Part shown: one piece after another, positions 58,004 to 64,000 of the stretch
Layout: every line of letters starts with the position of its first letter
Position numbering within the stretch: position 1 is the stretch's first letter
From: UBA3478 sp049596955
Lineage (GTDB): Bacteria; Bacteroidota; Bacteroidia; Flavobacteriales; Flavobacteriaceae
DNA: 64,000 nt
NCBI GenBank assembly: GCA_049596955.1
Contig: JBMYMD010000006.1
Location: 42,240 to 106,239 of the forward strand
Direction of reading: 5' to 3'
Program-made: the position numbers and the translations under genes
The notes under the pieces: generated by a model
The model's database searches: none
The model's input: only the letters and a program-made list of their open reading frames with translations
Told to the model about the DNA's origin: nothing

Positions 58004-60391
58004 TCACAAGCTTGCGTATTTTTTTCTTCTGACCCAATACAAGAGTGCAATGATTGACGTAAATAAAATGCTGGGAATTAAAAAACTCCAATAAAAAAAG
58101 CGGTGAGAAACCTCTTTGATGTTTTCGTGTTGTATTACTACGAGTTTTTTGATTTTCGATTTTAGTTTTAAGAGGTATGATTTCCCTAATACATAATCCA
58201 TTGCCGCAGATAAAAACTCTTTATTTCCATAATTTGTATTGGTCCACTTATCATAACCTAAAGGAACAATCTTACCTTGATCGAATTGATTTTCTCCTAG
58301 TTCTCCGTCCGAAACTAAGAGTAGTTTTGCTGGGCTTGATTCTGCCTTAAACGAAACATTTTTCAAGGGTAACACTCTATTTTTAAATGCAGATTCAAAT
58401 TGTCCTTCTAATAAGACACCTAAAATCGCACGCTTAGGGCTTGGTTCTATCTCTTTTGTGTTAGCCTGATTGATTACTTCATTAATGCTTAATTGTAGGG
58501 GTGTATTTAAACTCAAAGAAAAGGGTGAGGATTGTAAAAGTACTGTTTTAGAAAGAGCATTGGGAAGGGTGTCTAGACTATTGGCAAATTGAAATCTCAA
58601 GGGTTTCACTCCAGCTGTAATCGGATGATTTTTATACGGAAATACCATGGGGTTGTAGGGCCAAGGTAAGGGATTGTATTGTGTCTGATTCCCCTGTCCG
58701 TTGGCAAAAACAACAGGCGTATTGTATTTATCAAAAACCAAGTCTCTATTTTGGCGAATGCCGTATTTAAAGAATAAATCGTCCAAATTTAAATCAATGC
58801 TTGTGACAAGACTTTCTCCTTTTTCATTAAAAAGACTATCCATAGTCATTAGTTGTGATTGAAGCAACCAAATCATAGGTTTACCACTCATTAAGTATTG
58901 GTCGAGAATAAATTTATCTCTTTCAGAAAAAGGGTTTGTTGGGTTGGAGACAAATACCATATCAAACTCATTTAAAACTGAGATAACTTCTTGATCGTCT
59001 AATTCGTTTTTGGACATAGGGAAGGTGAGTGCTTCATACCTTAGCGCATTTGATTCGAATAAGTCGAAGAGTAAAGCATCGTCAGACTCTCCGTGGTCTC
59101 TTATCAAAGCGATCTTTTTCTGACTGGGATTTAAAAGTAAATCAAAGGCATTTGCAATTTCGTATTCTAATTCAATAATACCTTTTTGTATTCTATTCTC
59201 TAACTCGAGTCCAACTTCATTTTTTAAAAGTGGAATTTTGACCTTTTTGTTTTTATGTAAAGCAACAGCCCAAGGAAACACGAGGGTTCTTTTTTGTTGC
59301 CCGCGGTCTGACTCAAGGTGCTGATAGGGGTTTAGACCTAAATCTCCAATTAATTTAAATTCAGTACTGTTTTCATCGAGCATCTCAAAATCTATAAACC
59401 GAATCTTAAGGTTGGAAAATTGCCTTTGAAATTGAGATAAGAAAATAGAAGTCTCTTCGCGTAAATCTTGAAAAACCATTGGTAAATTGCCCTCTAGATA
59501 GACCATAACTTCAATTTCTTCTTCAAATAAATCTTGGGCAAGTTCTAAGTCGGTAATTGTGTATCTCTTGTTTTCAGTTAAGTCAAACCGAAGTTGATTT
59601 GAAAAAAGAAAGGATAAAAAAACCAGAACAGGACCTGCATAAATCCATAGGTTTGAACTTGAAAACGGATATTGTTTTTTATGATATAAGCCTAAAAAAA
59701 CGAATATCAATCCTAAAAAATATAGGCAGTGTGAAAGATTTAAAATACCTAAACTTCCTTTTTCGAATATGTAAAATCCCCCTAAAGAGGCAATGAAATT
59801 TGAAAAGCGATTGTTTGAGATTTGATTTCCCAAAAATTCAAATCCATAGAAAAGCGAAAAGCCACATAGTAGGCTCAGCAGTAATCCAACCACAAGACTC
59901 TTGTTCGAAGCGCTTAGAAATAGTGCCAGAGCTGCAATTACCAATATATAAAGCCACAACAGTAAAAATTGATTTAAAAAAACACCAATTTCCAAAGAAT
60001 CACTTGAGATTGATTCCAACAGGTAGAAATGCATAAAACTTGGAGTTATGCTGATAAAGAGAAGTGTTTTGAGTACTGCAAATTTTACGCCTAGATATTG
60101 CGATGAAGAAAAAGGACTGAATGTCTGCAAGACTGAAGTTTGGTAACGTTTTTCTTCAAACAGACTCAGATTAGCCAGCAAACACGATAAGATGGTAAGC
60201 AGAATTGCACTTGTAAAAAAGTAGGGTTTGATATCAGCCTCAAGCTGATATGTCAGATTTGACGAAGAATTTAACATCCATAAAAACAAACTGCTTAAAA
60301 GCCAAAAACAAACTACACTAACCACAACAGATGGCTTTAAGAGCATCTTTTTCAATTCATGTAGATACAAGTAGAAAATGCGATTCATCAA
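58004..60391 (-). CDS. GldF-GldG fusion, gliding-motility ABC transporter permease/substrate-binding-like protein
   Basis: This 795-residue protein fuses a GldF-like permease (about 1-245, six helices, starting FYLYLHELKKMLLKPSVVVSV) to a GldG-like domain (about 246-795) with the usual opening LTENKRYTITDLE. The GldG part has a large periplasmic region (IRDHGESDDALLFDLF, MSGKPMIWLLQSQ, QYNPLPWPYNPM) and a final membrane helix before WVRRKKYASL. In Flavobacterium johnsoniae gldF and gldG are separate genes needed for gliding with the ATPase GldA. GldA is not in this window. The gene overlaps the upstream SAM hydrolase gene by four bases. Confidence 0.9.
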   Translation of the reverse strand: MMNRIFYLYLHELKKMLLKPSVVVSVVCFWLLSSLFLWMLNSSSNLTYQLEADIKPYFFTSAILLTILSCLLANLSLFEEKRYQTSVLQTFSPFSSSQYLGVKFAVLKTLLFISITPSFMHFYLLESISSDSLEIGVFLNQFLLLWLYILVIAALALFLSASNKSLVVGLLLSLLCGFSLFYGFEFLGNQISNNRFSNFIASLGGFYIFEKGSLGILNLSHCLYFLGLIFVFLGLYHKKQYPFSSSNLWIYAGPVLVFLSFLFSNQLRFDLTENKRYTITDLELAQDLFEEEIEVMVYLEGNLPMVFQDLREETSIFLSQFQRQFSNLKIRFIDFEMLDENSTEFKLIGDLGLNPYQHLESDRGQQKRTLVFPWAVALHKNKKVKIPLLKNEVGLELENRIQKGIIELEYEIANAFDLLLNPSQKKIALIRDHGESDDALLFDLFESNALRYEALTFPMSKNELDDQEVISVLNEFDMVFVSNPTNPFSERDKFILDQYLMSGKPMIWLLQSQLMTMDSLFNEKGESLVTSIDLNLDDLFFKYGIRQNRDLVFDKYNTPVVFANGQGNQTQYNPLPWPYNPMVFPYKNHPITAGVKPLRFQFANSLDTLPNALSKTVLLQSSPFSLSLNTPLQLSINEVINQANTKEIEPSPKRAILGVLLEGQFESAFKNRVLPLKNVSFKAESSPAKLLLVSDGELGENQFDQGKIVPLGYDKWTNTNYGNKEFLSAAMDYVLGKSYLLKLKSKIKKLVVIQHENIKEVSHRFFYWSFLIPSILFTSIIALLYWVRRKKYASL

Positions 60392-61212
60392 TGAAATTGT
60401 ACAGAAATTAAATCAAAAACGTTTAGACCAAAAAGTGTTGAGGCACTTCCCCTTGTTTTTGGGTTTGATTTATACAAACCTATTTCTAGAAAACCAGAAG
60501 AATTAAACAAAGCAAAAATTTCGCCGCTCGCATCTTTTGTTTTTTTGTATTCTCTATTAAAATGATCGTACGACTCGTGTATTCTAGAAATACTCATTTT
60601 ACCAAAGTCAATACTGAAATCTCTATTTTTTCTTCGAGCATTAAAATCAATACGTTTGATATTTGTTACCATATTTCCGTAATGATCTATATAAATGAAA
60701 TGGCCGGTTAGTTTGTTATTAGCATCATCAAAATAGACCTGCTGTGTTTTGATTTCAAAAATATGCTCAACCGGATTACCCAAAAGATCTATAGCTCCTC
60801 CATTTGATAAATGTATTGCAGCTTTTGAAAGTATATTTTTAGCCTGAAAGGAGTCGTAGTCTTCAGATGCTGCATTGATGTAAACAATGGACTCTATTTG
60901 ATCCGGTCGAAAGACCTGAGTAATGAATCCTTTGTTTGGACAGATGAAAAAATGCCTGTCGGCAAAAACGGCTATATGAGGTTCTTCGCTATTTGTACTG
61001 GAGTCAACCGCAATGAGATGCACTGTGTTTTCGGGAAAGTCATTATAACAACTTTTTACGATGTAAGAAGCCATCAAGGTGTCGTATTGATTGACTTGAT
61101 GCGATATGTCAACAATTTTAGCACTTGGATTGTACTTTAATAAAACCCCTTTTAAGCTCGCTACAAAATGATCTTTGCTGCCATAATCTGTAGTAAGCGT
61201 TATCAAGGACAT
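60388..61212 (-). CDS. SAM hydroxide adenosyltransferase (DUF62 family)
   Basis: This 274-residue protein has the DUF62/SAM-hydrolase signature: LITLTTDYGSKDHFVASLKGV, IVDISHQVNQYDTLMASYIV, HLIAVDSST, FICPNKGF, and later YIDHYGNMVTNIKR with a C-terminal barrel. The family cleaves S-adenosylmethionine to adenosine and methionine or performs halide chemistry. Length is normal. It precedes the gldFG fusion with a four-base overlap and is divergent from phoH. The association with a gliding gene is frequent in this phylum, but no functional link is established. Confidence 0.92.
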   Translation of the reverse strand: MSLITLTTDYGSKDHFVASLKGVLLKYNPSAKIVDISHQVNQYDTLMASYIVKSCYNDFPENTVHLIAVDSSTNSEEPHIAVFADRHFFICPNKGFITQVFRPDQIESIVYINAASEDYDSFQAKNILSKAAIHLSNGGAIDLLGNPVEHIFEIKTQQVYFDDANNKLTGHFIYIDHYGNMVTNIKRIDFNARRKNRDFSIDFGKMSISRIHESYDHFNREYKKTKDASGEIFALFNSSGFLEIGLYKSNPKTRGSASTLFGLNVFDLISVQFH

Positions 61213-61257
61213 ACGGGGTTTTTAATAGTTTTTTATCAGTAAAAATGTAAAAAAAAC

Positions 61258-61265
61258 TAAGTTTG
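61258..61265 (+). promoter_or_regulatory. Candidate phoH promoter -7 box
   Basis: TAAGTTTG is an exact match to TAnnTTTG in the 78-base gap between the SAM hydrolase and phoH genes. It lies 25 bases before the TTG start. A TTTT at 61231-61234 is the nearest -33 candidate, at a long 23-base spacing. Called by eye. Confidence 0.4.
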
Positions 61266-61290
61266 TGATGTAAAATTAGTAAAAGAAATT

Positions 61291-62247
61291 TTGAACGAAC
61301 TCATAATTGAACTCACCGATATCAATGCGAGAGATTTTTTCGGATTGCAGAACGAGACTACAGAACTTTTAAAAAGATATTTCCCAAAACTAAAAATTGT
61401 TGTCAGAGGCAATAAACTTAAAGCCTTTGGTGATGAAGAGGTTTTAGAAGAATTTGATTTGAGGTTTGACATGTTAACCGCTCATTTTGCAAAATTTAAT
61501 AAGCTGGATGAAAATAGCATCGAACGTATCTTAAGTTCTGCATCAAACAAAGAAGCTGAAAGTTTAAATGCTATAGAATCTGAGACCCTTGTTCATGGGG
61601 TCAATGGTAAACCAATCAAAGCGAGAACCCTAAATCAAAAACGCCTTGTAGATAGTTGCTTAAAAAATGACATGGTCTTTGCCATAGGTCCTGCAGGTAC
61701 TGGTAAAACCTATACTGGTGTTGCCTTAGCAGTCAAGGCATTGAAAGACAAAGAAGTCAAGAGAATAATATTAACGCGACCAGCTGTAGAGGCTGGTGAG
61801 AATTTAGGTTTCCTACCCGGTGATTTAAAAGAGAAACTCGACCCTTATATGCAACCTCTATACGATGCCCTAAGAGATATGATTCCTGCGGAGAAATTGG
61901 CGAGTCACATCGAAAATGGGGTTATTCAAATTGCACCTATGGCGTTTATGAGAGGAAGAACTTTAGATAACGCTTTTGTCATTTTAGATGAGGCTCAAAA
62001 TACCACTCACGCTCAAATGAAAATGTTTCTTACGCGTATGGGTAAAAATGCTAAATTTCTCATCACAGGTGATCCAGGACAAATAGATTTACCAAGACGT
62101 GTAATATCTGGTCTAAAAGAAGCACTTTTGGTATTGAACAAAGTCGAAGGAATAGGGGTAATATACTTGGATGACAAAGATGTAATTCGTCACAAACTCG
62201 TCAAAAAAGTAATTGAAGCCTACAAGGGTCTAGAACATCAAAATTAA
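61291..62247 (+). CDS. phoH: PhoH family ATPase
   Basis: This 318-residue protein has an N-terminal KH-like region (ELTDINARDFFGLQ, KIVVRGNKLKAFG) and a P-loop ATPase with Walker A GPAGTGKT (133-140) and Walker B FVILDEAQN (229-237). LTRPAVEAGENLGFLPGDL is another hallmark. Family members are predicted RNA-related ATPases linked to phosphate starvation or ribosome maturation. The start is TTG; it begins exactly where homologues begin, with no in-frame ATG nearby. It lies five bases upstream of purC, so they share a transcript. Confidence 0.95.
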   Translation: MNELIIELTDINARDFFGLQNETTELLKRYFPKLKIVVRGNKLKAFGDEEVLEEFDLRFDMLTAHFAKFNKLDENSIERILSSASNKEAESLNAIESETLVHGVNGKPIKARTLNQKRLVDSCLKNDMVFAIGPAGTGKTYTGVALAVKALKDKEVKRIILTRPAVEAGENLGFLPGDLKEKLDPYMQPLYDALRDMIPAEKLASHIENGVIQIAPMAFMRGRTLDNAFVILDEAQNTTHAQMKMFLTRMGKNAKFLITGDPGQIDLPRRVISGLKEALLVLNKVEGIGVIYLDDKDVIRHKLVKKVIEAYKGLEHQN

Positions 62248-62251
62248 ATTT

Positions 62252-63205
62252 ATGTCTAATACAGTCATGTCCACTGATTTTCAATTCCCTGGACAAAAAT
62301 CAGTTTATAGAGGAAAGGTTAGAGAGGTTTACACCTTAGAGAACGACATTATGGTTATGGTCGCTACAGATCGTTTGTCTGCATTCGATGTGGTTATGCC
62401 TAAGGGGATACCCTTTAAAGGGCAAATATTAAATCAAATTGCAACCCAAATGCTCAAAGAGACAAGTGATATTGTCCCAAATTGGTTTTTGGCATCTCCA
62501 GACCCAAATGTGTCTATCGGAAAAGCATGTACTCCCTTTAAGGTGGAAATGGTCATTAGAGCTTATTTGGTAGGTCATGCAGCTCGAGAGTACCATGCTG
62601 GAAAAAGAGTTTTATGTGGAGTTCCTTTAAAAGAAGGCATGATTGAAAATCAGAAGTTTGACCATCCTATTATAACCCCTGCGACTAAGGCTGAAAAAGG
62701 AGATCACGACGAGGACATTTCAAAAGAGGAAATTCTCAATAAAGGAATTGTCTCTGCATCGGACTACGCCGTATTAGAAAAGTACACTCATGCTTTATTT
62801 GAAAGGGGTACAGAAATTGCTGCAAAACAAGGGCTATTACTTGTGGATACTAAATACGAATTTGGCAAAACAAAAGATGGTGAAATTGTATTGATTGACG
62901 AGGTTCATACCCCTGATTCTTCGAGGTACTTTTACGCCGATACTTATGAAGAATTTCAAGATAAGCGAATGCCTCAAAAACAACTCTCAAAGGAGTTTGT
63001 AAGGCGATGGTTGATTGAAAACGGATTCCAAGGCAAGCCAGGTCAAAAATTGCCTGAAATGTCAGATGATTATATATCGAGTATATCTCAGCGTTACATC
63101 GAATTATACGAGGCTATAACGGGTAAAACTTTTGTGAAGTCATCCGTAGAAGATTTAACTGAACGAATTCAGAAAAACGTCGAAGAGTATTTGAATCAGT
63201 CCTAG
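62252..63205 (+). CDS. purC: Phosphoribosylaminoimidazole-succinocarboxamide synthase
   Basis: This 317-residue enzyme joins aspartate to CAIR in purine synthesis. SAICAR synthetase landmarks are YRGKVREVYTL, MVATDRLSAFDVVMPKGIPFKG, RAYLVGHAAREY, and DTKYEFGKTKDGEIVLIDEVHTPDSSR. The long form, with the ITPATKAEKGDHDEDIS insertion, is normal for this phylum. Two ATG codons near the start (62252 and 62267) are possible. It is convergent with the gene ending at 63206. Confidence 0.97.
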   Translation: MSNTVMSTDFQFPGQKSVYRGKVREVYTLENDIMVMVATDRLSAFDVVMPKGIPFKGQILNQIATQMLKETSDIVPNWFLASPDPNVSIGKACTPFKVEMVIRAYLVGHAAREYHAGKRVLCGVPLKEGMIENQKFDHPIITPATKAEKGDHDEDISKEEILNKGIVSASDYAVLEKYTHALFERGTEIAAKQGLLLVDTKYEFGKTKDGEIVLIDEVHTPDSSRYFYADTYEEFQDKRMPQKQLSKEFVRRWLIENGFQGKPGQKLPEMSDDYISSISQRYIELYEAITGKTFVKSSVEDLTERIQKNVEEYLNQS

Positions 63206-63898
63206 CTACTCTCGTTGGCTCCAAATTTCATAGAGAGGTGCTCCCTTACTACTAAATCCTGAATGATGCCAATTTTCGTCAATCAGCTCATAGTCAAAAG
63301 CCAGTGATGCGCCAACGCGACTGTTGTCTCTAGAGAAGAATTCAATGTTTTCTGTATACTTACCATCAATTGTTGTGTATGAACCTCCACCTGTTCCAAA
63401 AAAATCTCCTGTTGCAGTATTGTAGGCAATCCATTGAAACCGTTTTCCGGATAATATTTTCATGGTTTTGCGAGGTCTATCAGTAGATCTCGTTTGAATT
63501 TTCCCATCCCTTTTTCGACCAGACATGAGCCAGGCGCCATTGAGATCACCTTCAGTTCCATAATCTGTGCGCACATAAATTTTATCACCTATGTATAATT
63601 TTCTTTTGGACTTGATGCGGTAATCTAAATCCATTGTTTTGCCCACATTTTCTTTGTGTTCTGTATCAAACTCCACGGTAAATGACAGCTGTTTTTTAGT
63701 GTTAGACACGCGACCTCCGTGTGTGGCCACAAACTCTCCGTTAGCCGTGGTAAATGTAGCATGAGAAAAGTATCCATTGACAAACACTAGTGTTTCTGTT
63801 TGGTCTGATGCGTTTTGATATTCCCAAGCTCCGTCAATTTGTGCTTGACCCATCAGAAATTGAACTGAAAATAGAAAAGTAAAGATGATTTGCTTCAT
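63206..63898 (-). CDS. Secreted lipocalin-like protein with internal duplication
   Basis: This 230-residue protein has a signal peptide (QIIFTFLFSVQFLMGQAQ). The mature part consists of two similar units: the first has AWEYQNASDQTETLVF, FATHGGRVS-like strands and MDLDYRIKSKRKLY; the second has AWLMSGRKRDGKIQ, TGGGSYTTIDGKY and LAFDYELIDENWHH. Each could be a lipocalin-like beta barrel half or a complete small domain. Similar proteins are called membrane or secreted protein in this phylum. No enzymatic motif is visible; ligand binding is a guess. Confidence 0.8.
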   Translation of the reverse strand: MKQIIFTFLFSVQFLMGQAQIDGAWEYQNASDQTETLVFVNGYFSHATFTTANGEFVATHGGRVSNTKKQLSFTVEFDTEHKENVGKTMDLDYRIKSKRKLYIGDKIYVRTDYGTEGDLNGAWLMSGRKRDGKIQTRSTDRPRKTMKILSGKRFQWIAYNTATGDFFGTGGGSYTTIDGKYTENIEFFSRDNSRVGASLAFDYELIDENWHHSGFSSKGAPLYEIWSQRE

Positions 63899-63909
63899 GA
63901 TGAATTTAA

Positions 63910-64000
63910 TTAATATGTTTTGGTCATATCACTGTCTACAACAATTATAAAATCTGCCTTGTTTAAATGATCCTTATGCATTGATTTGAGCTGATCTTGT
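63910..64000 (-). CDS. 3-prime end of a gene cut by the window edge
   Basis: The last frame on the minus strand stays open from the window end to a TAA at 63910-63912, giving 29 residues that include DQLKSMHKDHLNKADFIIVV and end MTKTY. The composition looks coding. Too little is present to identify it. It stops 12 bases upstream of the lipocalin-like gene start, suggesting the same transcript. Confidence 0.5.
   Translation of the reverse strand, partial: QDQLKSMHKDHLNKADFIIVVDSDMTKTY

Noticed and set aside
1..64000. Search for CRISPR arrays, tRNA or rRNA genes, insertion sequences and phage modules
   Set aside because: I saw no regular repeat-spacer pattern, no transposase or integrase, and no tRNA-like cloverleaf by eye; a tRNA could still be missed without a covariance search.

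Overview
This window is chromosomal DNA from a member of the Bacteroidota, most likely an aerobic, probably marine, Flavobacteriales-like bacterium. The evidence is AT-rich sequence, many lipoproteins with Bacteroidota-style signal peptides, TAnnTTTG-type -7 promoter boxes without clear Shine-Dalgarno sites, a GldF-GldG gliding protein, bacillithiol synthesis (BshA), an LptD of the Bacteroidota type, DUF5916 and DUF6090-like proteins, and a UxuA/UxaC uronate pathway. I cannot place it more finely. Nothing looks like a prophage, integrative element, CRISPR array or rRNA/tRNA cluster; gene density is high and most gaps are under 150 bases.

Layout. 1-9 kb: accessory enzymes of the envelope (a cut-off S9-type propeller lipoprotein, a DRGH nuclease lipoprotein, a GMC oxidoreductase, a secreted Cys-type sulfatase in operon with a formylglycine-generating-enzyme homologue, a UPF0173 hydrolase, and an esterase fused to a VanX-like dipeptidase). 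9-13 kb: a minus-strand housekeeping run (THUMP-like methyltransferase, AI-2E family permease, RsmE, TsaD), divergent from a 1452-residue TamB. 17.5-20.4 kb: glycolysis (pfkA, gap) plus a BadF/BcrA-type sugar kinase, closed by a bidirectional terminator shared with ridA. 20-29 kb: envelope block conserved in the phylum (lptD, divergent amidase, MCE protein, two HdrD/HdrE-like Fe-S proteins, and a small protein usually mislabelled ABC transporter ATPase). 29-33.8 kb: M15 peptidase with a C-terminal membrane helix, GH3/beta-lactamase fusion, bshA.

33.7-37.1 kb: minus-strand polysaccharide precursor genes (CpsB-type phosphatase, UDP-glucose dehydrogenase, UDP-glucuronate epimerase-like). 37-44.6 kb: mixed conserved and hypothetical genes (DUF5916 barrel, rmuC, a YgeA-like racemase, several very small membrane or lipoprotein genes, DUF2200). 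44.6-51.8 kb: a glucuronate locus (uxuA, an SDR mannonate oxidoreductase, uxaC, two micro-genes, then a TRAP transporter), which would take glucuronate to 2-keto-3-deoxygluconate; later steps and a regulator are not in the window. 51.9-54.7 kb: a two-domain DUF1080 lipoprotein followed by a Tat-exported Gfo/Idh/MocA oxidoreductase. 55.4-64 kb: core genes mnmE, dnaN, a gldF-gldG fusion with a SAM hydrolase gene, phoH, purC, and a secreted lipocalin-like protein.

I did not find an unmistakably new defence or mobile system. The best leads are the lipoprotein-type FGE/sulfatase pair, the esterase-VanX fusion, the MCE plus Hdr-like electron-transfer cluster, the DUF1080/Gfo-Idh pair, the tail-membrane M15 peptidase, and an orphan plus-strand terminator in a 556-base gap that suggests a small RNA. 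Promoter and terminator calls were made by eye; none was tested computationally.
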